From Paraburkholderia antibiotica (GTDB taxonomy: Bacteria > Pseudomonadota > Gammaproteobacteria > Burkholderiales > Burkholderiaceae), in contig NZ_JABBFZ010000004.1 in assembly GCF_012927125.1 (NCBI RefSeq), positions 1 to 64,000 of the forward strand: 64,000 nt of DNA. The letters are read 5' to 3'. Below the pieces are notes generated by a model. The model was not told the DNA's origin and did no database searches. It saw only the letters and a program-made list of their open reading frames with translations. The stretch's first letter is position 1. Each line of letters begins with the position of its first letter. Of the stretch, positions 56,238-64,000 are shown piece after piece. The position numbers and the translations under genes were made by a program.

Positions 56238-57836
56238 ATGAGCGACTCTCCACATAGCGACGGCGCGCGTATCGCCGGCGAGGCGGTGCCCCGGCTCGTG
56301 CTCACCGGCATCACCAAGCAATACCCGGCCGTGCGCGCCAACGACGATGTCACGCTGGTCGTCGCGCCCGGCGAAATCCGCGCGGTGCTCGGCGAGAACG
56401 GCGCGGGCAAGAGCACGCTGATGAAGATCATCTACGGCGCGGTGCGCCCCGACGCCGGCGAGATCCGCTGGGAGGGCGAGACGGTCGAGATCGCGAGTCC
56501 GGCGGCCGCGCGCAAGCTCGGCGTCGGCATGGTGTTCCAGCACTTCTCGCTGTTCGAGACGCTGACGGTCGGCGAAAACATCGCGCTCGCGCTCGACGAA
56601 CCGTTCGATCTGAAGACGCTCGGCAAACGCATTCGCGAAGTCTCCGCCGACTACGGCCTCGACATCGACCCGCAACGTCACGTGCACAGCCTGACGGTCG
56701 GCGAGCGGCAACGCGTCGAAATCGTGCGCTGCCTGCTGCAGAATCCGCGTCTCCTGATCATGGACGAGCCGACCTCGGTGCTGACGCCGCAGGCGGTGCG
56801 CAAGCTCTTCACGACGCTGCGCCGGCTCGCGGCCGAAGGCTGCAGCATCCTCTACATCAGCCACAAACTCGACGAAATCCAGGAACTGTGCGACACCGCG
56901 ACGGTGATGCGCGGTGGTCGCGTGACCGGTCACGTGAGCCCGAAGAACGAGACGCAGGCATCGCTCGCGCAACTGATGGTCGGCCATTCGCTGCCCGACT
57001 ACACGCGCCGCGAGCATAAGCCGGGGGCGGTGCTGCTCGACGTGAAGCAGTTGTCGGTGGCGAGCGATGATCCCTTCGGCACCTCGTTGCGCGACGTGTC
57101 GTTCAGCGTGCATGCGGGCGAGATCTTCGGCATAGCCGGCGTATCGGGCAACGGCCAGGCGGAACTGCTGGCTGCGTTGTCCGGCGAAAAGCGCACCGAA
57201 AAACGCAGCGTGCCCGCCGATGCGATCACGATCTGTGGCAAGCCGGCCGCGCGTCTGAGCGCGGGCGCGCGGCGCGCGCTCGGTTTCGGCTTCGTGCCCG
57301 AAGAGCGGCTCGGCCGTGGCGCGGTGCCGGCGATGAGCCTCGCCGACAACGCGCTGTTGACCGCGCATCGGCAGGGCATGGTGAGCTCGGGCTGGATCAG
57401 GGCGGGCGCGATGCGCGCGTTCGCGAAGCGCTGCATCGACGCATTCGACGTGCGCTGCGGCGGCTCCGACGCGCTCGCGCAGAGTTTGTCGGGCGGCAAT
57501 CTGCAGAAATACATCATGGGCCGCGAGATCCTGCAGGCGCCGAAGGTGCTGGTGGTCGCGCAGCCCACGTGGGGCGTCGACGTCGGCGCGGCCGCGTTCA
57601 TCCGCCAGCAGTTGCTCGATCTGTCGGCACGCGGCGTCGCGATTCTGGTGATCTCGGAGGAGCTGGAAGAGCTGTTCGATATCTGCGATCGTCTTGCGGT
57701 GCTCGCGGGCGGGCGGCTCTCGCCGGTGCGCGCGACCGGCGCGACCAATGCGGAGGAGATCGGTCGCTGGATGGCGGGGCTGTTCGGCGATCGCGAAGGC
57801 GCGGCGCCGGCGGCGGATCAGCCGGCGCATGCGTGA
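56238..57836 (+). CDS. Nucleoside/purine ABC importer ATPase (double-domain)
   Basis: A 532-residue protein with two ABC domains in tandem, as in sugar/nucleoside importers of the BMP group. Domain 1 has Walker A GENGAGKSTLM, signature LTVGERQRVEIVR and Walker B LLIMDEPTSVL. Domain 2 has GVSGNGQAELL in place of a consensus Walker A, signature LSGGNLQKYIMGRE and VVAQPTWGVDVGA. Degenerate second sites are usual in this family. The start at 56238 (MSDSPHSDGAR) is chosen over 56166. It leads the four-gene importer operon. Confidence 0.9.
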   Translation: MSDSPHSDGARIAGEAVPRLVLTGITKQYPAVRANDDVTLVVAPGEIRAVLGENGAGKSTLMKIIYGAVRPDAGEIRWEGETVEIASPAAARKLGVGMVFQHFSLFETLTVGENIALALDEPFDLKTLGKRIREVSADYGLDIDPQRHVHSLTVGERQRVEIVRCLLQNPRLLIMDEPTSVLTPQAVRKLFTTLRRLAAEGCSILYISHKLDEIQELCDTATVMRGGRVTGHVSPKNETQASLAQLMVGHSLPDYTRREHKPGAVLLDVKQLSVASDDPFGTSLRDVSFSVHAGEIFGIAGVSGNGQAELLAALSGEKRTEKRSVPADAITICGKPAARLSAGARRALGFGFVPEERLGRGAVPAMSLADNALLTAHRQGMVSSGWIRAGAMRAFAKRCIDAFDVRCGGSDALAQSLSGGNLQKYIMGREILQAPKVLVVAQPTWGVDVGAAAFIRQQLLDLSARGVAILVISEELEELFDICDRLAVLAGGRLSPVRATGATNAEEIGRWMAGLFGDREGAAPAADQPAHA

Positions 57837-57953
57837 CGTCTATGACGCGAAGCGCCGGCCTGCCGCTTCATCACGCCTACCCAGCCCACCAAGCTCACCA
57901 CGCACGCGCATGCGGACCTTGAAGAACAGAACCCGAACAATGACACGCCACTC

Positions 57954-59060
57954 ATGATGCTTCCCTATCGACTCGAAGCGCGCACCTCACCGTCCCGCGC
58001 GATGCAGCTGGCGGTGCCGCTGATCGCCGCGGTGCTGACGCTCGCGATCGGCTTCCTGATCTTCGGCCTCGTCGGCCGCGACCCGCTGCAGGCGATGCAC
58101 GCGTTCTTCATCGAGCCGCTGTCCAGCGTCAACGGCTGGTCCGAGCTGCTGCTGAAAGCGTCGCCGCTGTGCCTGATCGGCCTCGGCCTCGCGCTCGGTT
58201 ATCGCGCGAACGTGTGGAACATCGGCGCTGAAGGGCAAATGCTGCTCGGCGGCATCGCCGCGAGCGGCGTCGCGATCTATTTCGATCAGGCGAGCGGCTG
58301 GTGGATCCTGCCGACGATGATGCTCGCCGGCATCCTCGGCGGGATGGCATGGGCCGCGATTCCCGCGTTCCTGAAGAGCCGCTTCAACACCAACGAAATC
58401 CTCGTGAGCCTGATGCTCACCTATGTCGCGACGCAGTTGCTGATCTACCTCGTGAGTGGGCCGTGGCGCGATCCACAGGGGATGAATTTCCCGCTGTCGG
58501 AAATGTTCAGCGGCGACGCGCTGTACCCGACGCTGTACGGCGACTGGCACTGGAAGTTTCTGCGCGGCACGCGCCTGAACGCGTCGATCTTCGTCACGCT
58601 GATCGCGATTCCGCTCGTGTGGCTGTTCATGCGCAAGAGCTTCGCGGGCTACCGGATGAACGTCGGCGGACTCGCGCCGCTCGCTGCACGCTATGCCGGT
58701 TTCTCCGACACGAAAACCATCTGGACGTCACTGCTGATCAGCGGCGGCCTCGCGGGCCTCGCCGGCATGGGCGAGATCGCCGGCCCGATCGGCCAGTTGC
58801 AGGCGACGTGGTCGCCGGGCTATGGCTTTACCGCGATCATCGTCGTGTTCGTCGGCCGGCTGCATCCGCTCGGCATCGTGCTCGCGAGTCTGCTGATGGC
58901 GCTGCTGTATCTCGGCGGCGAAGCGGTGCAGACCTCGCTGCAGCTGCCGCAGGCGCTGTCCGGCGTATTCCAGGGGCTGCTGCTGTTCTGCCTGCTCGGC
59001 GCCGACCTGTTCGTGAACTACCGCGTGCGGCGCCGTTCGGCGGCCGCCGCGGTCCGTTAA
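57954..59060 (+). CDS. BMP-type ABC importer permease 1
   Basis: A 368-residue inner-membrane permease of the branched-chain/ribose-like family, with the block LGLALGYRANVWNIGAEGQM and KSRFNTNEILVSLMLTYVA, typical of nucleoside (YufP/NupB-like) permeases. About ten hydrophobic helices are visible. It precedes the second permease by 29 bp. An adjacent second ATG makes the exact start uncertain by one codon. Confidence 0.88.
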   Translation: MMLPYRLEARTSPSRAMQLAVPLIAAVLTLAIGFLIFGLVGRDPLQAMHAFFIEPLSSVNGWSELLLKASPLCLIGLGLALGYRANVWNIGAEGQMLLGGIAASGVAIYFDQASGWWILPTMMLAGILGGMAWAAIPAFLKSRFNTNEILVSLMLTYVATQLLIYLVSGPWRDPQGMNFPLSEMFSGDALYPTLYGDWHWKFLRGTRLNASIFVTLIAIPLVWLFMRKSFAGYRMNVGGLAPLAARYAGFSDTKTIWTSLLISGGLAGLAGMGEIAGPIGQLQATWSPGYGFTAIIVVFVGRLHPLGIVLASLLMALLYLGGEAVQTSLQLPQALSGVFQGLLLFCLLGADLFVNYRVRRRSAAAAVR

Positions 59061-59089
59061 GCTCGCTCATCCGCTTTCAGACTGCTTAT

Positions 59090-60019
59090 ATGGATATCCA
59101 GCAAGCCAGTGCGCTCACGTCGAGCGCCATTACCGCATCGATCCCGCTGATGTTCGCGGGCGCGGGCGAACTCGTCGCCGAAAAATCGGGCGTGCTCAAC
59201 CTCGGCGTGGAAGGGATGATGCTGATGGGCGCGGTGAGCGGCTACGCGGTCACCGCGATTACCGGCAACCCGTGGCTCGGCGTGCTCGCCGCGATCGGCG
59301 CCGGTCTCGCGATGTCGCTACTGTTCGGCTTCCTCACGCTGACGATGCTCGCCAACCAGGTCGCGACCGGTTTGTCGCTGACGATCTTCGGCATTGGCCT
59401 GTCCGCGTATGTCGGCAAGCCGTACACGTCGGCCGCGGTGCGCGCGACGATCGACACGTGGACCATTCCCGGGCTCTCGAAGATTCCGGTGCTCGGCCCC
59501 GCGCTCTTCACGCTCACGCCACTCGACTACCTCGCGTTCCTGATGTTCGCGGTAATCGGCTGGTTCCTGTATCGCACCCGCGCCGGGCTGGTGCTGCGCT
59601 CGGTCGGCGAATCGCCGCAGGTCGCGCATTCGGTCGGCTTTCCGGTGGTCGGCGTGCGCTATGGCGCGGTCGCGTTCGGCGGCGGCATGGCGGGGCTCGC
59701 GGGCGGCTACTATTCGATCGTCAATCTGCACCTGTGGCAGGAGAATCTGACTTCGGGCCGCGGCTGGATCGCGCTCGCGCTGGTTGTGTTCGCGACGTGG
59801 CGGCCGGGGCGTCTGTTGATCGGCTCGCTGCTGTTCGGCGCGGTGACGGGTCTGCAGTTCTACGCGCAGGCGATCGGCGTGCCGGTGCCGACCCAGTTCC
59901 TCGCGATGCTGCCGTACGTCGCGACGATCGTCGTGCTCGCGCTGATTTCGCGCAATCCGAACACGATCCGTCTGAATGCGCCCGCGTCGCTCGGCAAGCC
60001 GTTTTTCTCGGCCGGCTGA
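59090..60019 (+). CDS. BMP-type ABC importer permease 2
   Basis: A 309-residue permease with the YufQ/NupC-like pattern ([46 protein letters not shown] region) and eight or so helices. It would form the heterodimeric channel with permease 1. The gene ends 66 bp before the substrate-binding protein gene. Confidence 0.88.
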   Translation: MDIQQASALTSSAITASIPLMFAGAGELVAEKSGVLNLGVEGMMLMGAVSGYAVTAITGNPWLGVLAAIGAGLAMSLLFGFLTLTMLANQVATGLSLTIFGIGLSAYVGKPYTSAAVRATIDTWTIPGLSKIPVLGPALFTLTPLDYLAFLMFAVIGWFLYRTRAGLVLRSVGESPQVAHSVGFPVVGVRYGAVAFGGGMAGLAGGYYSIVNLHLWQENLTSGRGWIALALVVFATWRPGRLLIGSLLFGAVTGLQFYAQAIGVPVPTQFLAMLPYVATIVVLALISRNPNTIRLNAPASLGKPFFSAG

Positions 60020-60085
60020 CGGCGCCGCGTTTTTATTCGCTCACTATCATTCCTTCAACACGAGTTCAACACGACAGGGGAAAAC

Positions 60086-61180
60086 ATGAAGAGAAGAAAT
60101 CTGCTGACCGCCTTCGCGTGGGGCGCGGCTTCGCTCGCGCTGGCAGCGCCGCTCTCGCAGACCGCGCAAGCGGCCGACGTGCCGGGCGTCGCGTTCGTCT
60201 ACATCGGCAATCCGGGCGACGCCGGCTGGACCTTCGCGCACGACCAGGGCTCGCGCGAAGTCGAGGCGAAATTCGGCAACAAGATCAAGATCACGCGCGT
60301 CGAGAACGTGCCAGAATCGGCCGACTCCGAGCGCGTGTTCCGCGATCTCGCCAACAAGGGCAACAAGATCATCTTCGGCACGAGCTTCGGCTTCCAGGAC
60401 TTCCAGCTGAAGGTCGCGAAGGACTTCCCGGACACCGTGTTCCTGCACGCGACCGGTTACAAGAAGGCGCCGAACTTCGGCACCTACGACGTGCGTATGT
60501 ACCAAGGCGCGTACCTTGCCGGCGTCGCTGCGGGCTACGTGACGAAGAGCAACACGCTCGGCTTCGTCGCGTCGGTGCCGATTCCGGAAGTGGTGCGCAA
60601 CATCAACGCGTTCACGCTCGGCGCGCGGTCGGTGAATCCGAAGGTGCACACCAAGGTTATCTGGATCAACAGCTGGTTCGATCCGGGCAAGGAGAAGCAG
60701 GCCGCCGAAACGCTGATCGGCCAGGGCGCCGACGTGCTGCTGCAGAACACCGATTCGAGCGCGACGCTCGCGACCGCGTCGGAGAAGCACGTGCACGCGT
60801 TCGGCTGGGATTCGGACATGAAGAAGTTCGGTCCGAATGCGCATCTGGGCTCGGTGGTCGCGCATTGGGGTGTGTACTACAACGCGGTGATCCAGCAGGT
60901 GCTCGACGGCAAGTGGAAGAACGATCCGGTGTGGTGGGGCATTCCGCAGAAGGCGGTCAACCTCGAGGATCTGAACACGTCGGTGATTCCGGCCGATGGA
61001 CAGAAGCAGGTCGCGGCGCAGCGCGACGAACTCGCGAGCGGCAAGCGTGATGTGTTCACGGGGCCGATCAAGGATCAGTCGGGCGCGGTCAAGGTGCCGG
61101 CCGGCAAGACGCTGACCGATCAGGAATTGCAGCGTTTGAACTGGTATGTCGAGGGTGTCGACGGTTCGTTGCCGAAGTAA
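60086..61180 (+). CDS. BMP-family periplasmic substrate-binding protein
   Basis: A 364-residue binding protein of the BMP/PnrA family, which captures nucleosides or purine bases. A signal peptide (RRNLLTAFAWGAASLALAAP) is cleaved near residue 29 (AQA-ADV). The mature start VPGVAFVYIGNPGDAGWTFA and KIIFGTSFGFQDFQLKVA, DVRMYQGAYLAGVAAGYVT are diagnostic. No lipobox is seen, so it is soluble. AGGGGAAA precedes the ATG. With the LysR gene and the purine enzymes nearby, a purine ligand is the best guess. Confidence 0.9.
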   Translation: MKRRNLLTAFAWGAASLALAAPLSQTAQAADVPGVAFVYIGNPGDAGWTFAHDQGSREVEAKFGNKIKITRVENVPESADSERVFRDLANKGNKIIFGTSFGFQDFQLKVAKDFPDTVFLHATGYKKAPNFGTYDVRMYQGAYLAGVAAGYVTKSNTLGFVASVPIPEVVRNINAFTLGARSVNPKVHTKVIWINSWFDPGKEKQAAETLIGQGADVLLQNTDSSATLATASEKHVHAFGWDSDMKKFGPNAHLGSVVAHWGVYYNAVIQQVLDGKWKNDPVWWGIPQKAVNLEDLNTSVIPADGQKQVAAQRDELASGKRDVFTGPIKDQSGAVKVPAGKTLTDQELQRLNWYVEGVDGSLPK

Positions 61181-61253
61181 GTTGCCTGCACGTTATGTGC
61201 GGGCGAAGCGGGTTCATGGCTTGAGCGCCTGAATTCCGCTTCACGTTCAAAAG

Positions 61254-61287
61254 GCTGCGTCCGATTCCGGTTGGACGCAGCTTTTTT
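61254..61287 (+). terminator. Rho-independent terminator of the importer operon
   Basis: A perfect 9-bp stem (GCTGCGTCC / GGACGCAGC) with a 10-nt loop, followed by six T residues, 73 bp after the substrate-binding protein stop. Confidence 0.92.
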
Positions 61288-61366
61288 GCAGCCGTTGCTT
61301 TCGCGTGGCGGCTGGGACGGCTGACAGCTAACGGCTGGCGCCGCTGTGACCGCTCAAGCTACCGCG

Positions 61367-61576
61367 TCAGTCCTCGATGCGCAGCCCGACCTTCAGCGTC
61401 ACCTGCCAGTACGCGACCTTGCCGTCTTCGATCTGGCCGCGCGTTTCCGTGACTTCGAACCAGTGTAGATTGCGCAACGTTGTCGATGCCTTGGCAATCG
61501 CGGTGGTGATCGCGTCGTCGATCGACTTGGTCGACGAGCCGGTCAGTTCGATCTTCTTGTAAACGTGCTCAGACAT
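61367..61576 (-). CDS. Dodecin
   Basis: A 69-residue dodecin, which forms a hollow dodecamer that stores flavins. The sequence [20 protein letters not shown], the flavin-stacking Trp in [20 protein letters not shown] and the end [13 protein letters not shown] are diagnostic. GGAGA precedes the ATG at 61576; an upstream in-frame start at 61633 adds an unrelated extension and is rejected. Confidence 0.94.
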   Translation of the reverse strand: MSEHVYKKIELTGSSTKSIDDAITTAIAKASTTLRNLHWFEVTETRGQIEDGKVAYWQVTLKVGLRIED

Positions 61577-61927
61577 GGATGTTCTCCTTGGTTGGCGCCG
61601 CGGGTCGAAAAAACGCTGTTCGGTGTTCGGCAATGCGTTGTTCAGAAAAGTATAGGTAACGGTTCGCGCCGGAAAACGACAGGCTGGATTGCATTGGTGC
61701 GGCGGTCATGTGTGGCGGTGCCTTTTGCGGCAAATGCAGCGGCAGATTCGACGACGGATTCGCGACGGATTCGGCGACAAGCGCGGCGCCACGTCGTGGC
61801 ACGCACTTTCGCGCTACGCCGTGACCGTCTGAAACGCCGCCGCCCGAATCGTCGTTGCCGCACGCCGCATGCCCGGTATGGCGCGACGGCGCGCGGCCGT
61901 TATCATGTCCGCGCGATGCGATCCTTC

Positions 61928-61963
61928 ATTCAATCCGCTATTCAATCCGCCCTTCAATCCGAT
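61928..61963. repeat. Three 12-bp tandem repeats (ATTCAATCCGCT type)
   Basis: Three adjacent 12-bp units, ATTCAATCCGCT, ATTCAATCCGCC and CTTCAATCCGAT, end 18 bp before the start of the following gene. They may affect its leader; no function is evident. Confidence 0.75.
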
Positions 61964-61981
61964 TACCGACGAGGTTCGAAC

Positions 61982-62884
61982 GTGGAAACTGGTTTTTGCG
62001 GCCCCGGCCTGATGGGCGCGCCGATGATCCGGCATCTGCTGCGCGCGGGGCATTCCGTGCATGTCTGGAACCGTACGCGGGCCAAAGCCGAGGCCTTGCA
62101 GGCCGACGGCGCGCAGGTCGTCGATACGCCGCGCGAGCTGGTCGGGCGCTGCGACGCGGTGCTGCTATGCGTCGCCGACGCGGCGGCGGTCGAACAGACC
62201 GTGTTCGGCCCGGCGGGGTTGCTCGACGGCGCTGCGGCGACGCCGCGCAGGCTGCGCTGGATCGTCGATCATTCAAGCATCCCGCCGGCGGCGACCCGGG
62301 CCTTGGCGCGGCGCGCGGCCGAGTTGTCGATCGGCTGGGTCGACGCGCCGGTTTCCGGCGGCGTCGGCGGCGCGACGGCCGGCATGCTCGCGATCATGGC
62401 GGGCGGCGCCGCGAGCGATATCGCCGCGGTACGCCCGTTACTCGATGCCTACGCCGCCCGCGTCACGCATATGGGCGAGGCCGGCGCGGGTCAGACCGCG
62501 AAGCTGTGCAATCAGGCGATCGTCACCGCGACCGTCGCGGCCATCGCCGAGGCGGTGAGCCTCGCGCAGCGCAGCGGCATCGACGCCGCGAAGCTCACCG
62601 AGGCGCTCGCCGGCGGCTGGGCCGATTCCGTGCTGCTGCAGACCTTCGTGCCGCGCATGACGCAAAGCGGCCAGCCGCCGATCGGCGCGTTGCGCACGTT
62701 CCAGAAGGACGTCGACACGGTCGCGGCGACGGCCTACGAGACCGGCACGCCGATGCCGGTGGCATCGACCGTGCAGCAGTTGCTGCGGCTCGGCGCGGCC
62801 ATGGGGCTCGCCGACGCGGATTTTTCGGCGTTCATCGACATTTTGCAGACGCCGCGCGACGCCCCGCGCGGGCCTGGCGGGTAA
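61982..62884 (+). CDS. 3-hydroxyisobutyrate dehydrogenase-like NAD(P)-dependent oxidoreductase
   Basis: A 300-residue beta-hydroxyacid dehydrogenase. The N-terminal Rossmann motif is [20 protein letters not shown], the substrate-binding block is [20 protein letters not shown], and the catalytic lysine is in [14 protein letters not shown] at 61982 is the likely start because it places the Rossmann fold directly at the N-terminus and is preceded by GAGG; an ATG at 61916 would add a peptide from the tandem repeats. The substrate could be tartronate semialdehyde or 3-hydroxyisobutyrate; nearby glyoxylate production by allA makes tartronate semialdehyde appealing, but this is inference. Confidence 0.87.
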   Translation: METGFCGPGLMGAPMIRHLLRAGHSVHVWNRTRAKAEALQADGAQVVDTPRELVGRCDAVLLCVADAAAVEQTVFGPAGLLDGAAATPRRLRWIVDHSSIPPAATRALARRAAELSIGWVDAPVSGGVGGATAGMLAIMAGGAASDIAAVRPLLDAYAARVTHMGEAGAGQTAKLCNQAIVTATVAAIAEAVSLAQRSGIDAAKLTEALAGGWADSVLLQTFVPRMTQSGQPPIGALRTFQKDVDTVAATAYETGTPMPVASTVQQLLRLGAAMGLADADFSAFIDILQTPRDAPRGPGG

Positions 62885-62979
62885 AGGCAGCGGGGCGGCC
62901 CGGATTCTCGCCGGTTGAATTCTCTAAATCTGCTAAAATATTGGGTTTTTCGCCGATATCACATTCAAAGGGACGCGCC

Positions 62980-64000
62980 GTGCTGTCTACTGCCAACATC
63001 ACCATGCAATTCGGGCCGAAGCCCCTCTTCGAGAACATCTCGGTCAAATTCGGGGGAGGGAATCGCTACGGCCTGATCGGTGCGAACGGCTGCGGCAAGT
63101 CCACCTTCATGAAAATTCTGGGTTCCGACCTGGAACCGAGCTCGGGCAACGTGATGCTCGAGCCGAACATTCGCCTCGGCAAGCTGCGCCAGGACCAGTT
63201 CGCGTACGAAGACGTGCGCGTGCTCGACGTCGTCATGATGGGCCACGCCGAAATGTGGGCTGCGATGGCCGAGCGCGACGCGATCTACGCGAACCCCGAC
63301 GCAACCGACGACGACTACATGCACGCCGCCGAACTCGAAGCGAAGTTCGCCGAGTACGACGGCTACACCGCCGAAGCGCGCGCGGGCGAACTGCTGCTCG
63401 GCATCGGCATCGCGATCGAAGACCACAACGGCCCGATGAGCAATGTCGCGCCGGGCTGGAAGCTGCGCGTGCTGCTCGCGCAGGCGCTGTTCTCGAAGCC
63501 GGACGTGCTGCTGCTGGATGAGCCGACCAATAACCTGGACATCAACTCGATCCGCTGGCTGGAGGACGTGCTCAACCAGTACAACTCGACGATGATCATC
63601 ATCTCGCACGATCGACACTTCCTGAACCAGGTCTGCACGCACATGGCCGACATGGACTTCGGCACGCTGAAGGTCTATCCGGGCAACTACGACGACTACA
63701 TGCTCGCCAGCACGCAGGCGCGCGAGCGTCAGCAGAACGCCAACGCGAAGGCGAAGGAGCGCGTCGCCGACCTGCAGGACTTCGTGCGCCGCTTCTCGGC
63801 GAACAAGTCGAAGGCGCGTCAGGCCACCAGCCGTCTGAAGATGATCGACAAGATCAAGATCGAGGAATTCAAGCCGTCATCGCGGCAGAACCCGTTCATC
63901 CGCTTCGAGTTCGAGAAGAAGCTGCACAACATCGCGGTGGTCGCGGACAGCATTTCGAAGAAATACGAGCGCTCGATTTTCAACAACTTCAGCATCAGCG
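62980..64000 (+). CDS. YbiT-like ABC-F ATPase (partial, cut by the window edge)
   Basis: The visible 340 residues match the first part of E. coli YbiT, a ribosome-associated ABC-F protein. The start is a GTG giving [20 protein letters not shown]. Walker A is [17 protein letters not shown], Walker B is [13 protein letters not shown], and the switch His is in [11 protein letters not shown]. The first signature motif is degenerate ([10 protein letters not shown]), as in YbiT itself. A helical linker rich in charged residues then leads to the second ABC domain, of which only the beginning is present. It has no membrane segments. The frame is open to the right edge. Confidence 0.92.
   Translation, partial: MLSTANITMQFGPKPLFENISVKFGGGNRYGLIGANGCGKSTFMKILGSDLEPSSGNVMLEPNIRLGKLRQDQFAYEDVRVLDVVMMGHAEMWAAMAERDAIYANPDATDDDYMHAAELEAKFAEYDGYTAEARAGELLLGIGIAIEDHNGPMSNVAPGWKLRVLLAQALFSKPDVLLLDEPTNNLDINSIRWLEDVLNQYNSTMIIISHDRHFLNQVCTHMADMDFGTLKVYPGNYDDYMLASTQARERQQNANAKAKERVADLQDFVRRFSANKSKARQATSRLKMIDKIKIEEFKPSSRQNPFIRFEFEKKLHNIAVVADSISKKYERSIFNNFSIS

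Overview
The window looks like chromosomal DNA from a Burkholderia/Paraburkholderia-type betaproteobacterium. It is GC-rich, with overlapping ATGA-coupled genes, cynR-cynT-cynS, a livKHMGF cluster, DUF2827 proteins beside a YadA-type autotransporter, PuuD-type urate oxidation and a YbiT-like ABC-F protein. I saw no rRNA, tRNA, CRISPR array or intact insertion sequence. Family names come from reading protein motifs by eye; no database search was possible.

Layout. (1) 0-2.7 kb: cyanate detoxification (cynR divergent from cynT-cynS). cynT carries an in-frame UGA exactly at a zinc-ligand cysteine codon. (2) 3.2-14.7 kb: a probable catabolic island with a flavin monooxygenase, a DUF2783 protein, two overlapping IclR regulators, an MBL-fold protein with an altered metal motif, an MFS carrier, an aldehyde dehydrogenase remnant and a branched-chain-amino-acid-type ABC importer. 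Two matching 20-bp inverted repeats tie the monooxygenase promoter to the IclR/MBL divergent promoter. (3) 15.7-19.6 kb: a Gfo/Idh/MocA oxidoreductase, an ECF42-type sigma factor with its DGPF/YCII partner, and two small envelope proteins.

(4) 20.2-37.8 kb: a giant adhesin locus. It holds a TPR-glycosyltransferase, a 3,044-residue trimeric autotransporter, three DUF2827 proteins (probable glycosyltransferases), a secreted four-cysteine protein and a GT34-like glycosyltransferase, all on the plus strand. The adhesin stalk contains 35 tandem units whose typical member is 65% Ser/Thr, so a dedicated adhesin-glycosylation system is the leading hypothesis for the locus. This is the best candidate for an undescribed system here.

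(5) 37.9-41.6 kb: a 2H phosphoesterase behind a perfect LexA box, a small lipoprotein, then DUF1992, tadA and an LD-carboxypeptidase. (6) 41.7-61.3 kb: purine/ureide catabolism. A GntR regulator with two palindromic operators precedes an NCS1 permease, an allantoin/hydantoin racemase, puuE, uraD, alc and allA. Next come a hipBA toxin-antitoxin module with four repeated operator half-sites, then puuD, uraH, an 8-oxoguanine deaminase-like enzyme, a LysR regulator and a nucleoside-type BMP/ABC importer. Together these could import purines and take urate to glyoxylate and urea; xanthine dehydrogenase is not in the window. (7) 61.3-64 kb: dodecin, a 3-hydroxyisobutyrate-dehydrogenase-like enzyme, and the first part of a YbiT-like ABC-F ATPase that runs off the right edge.
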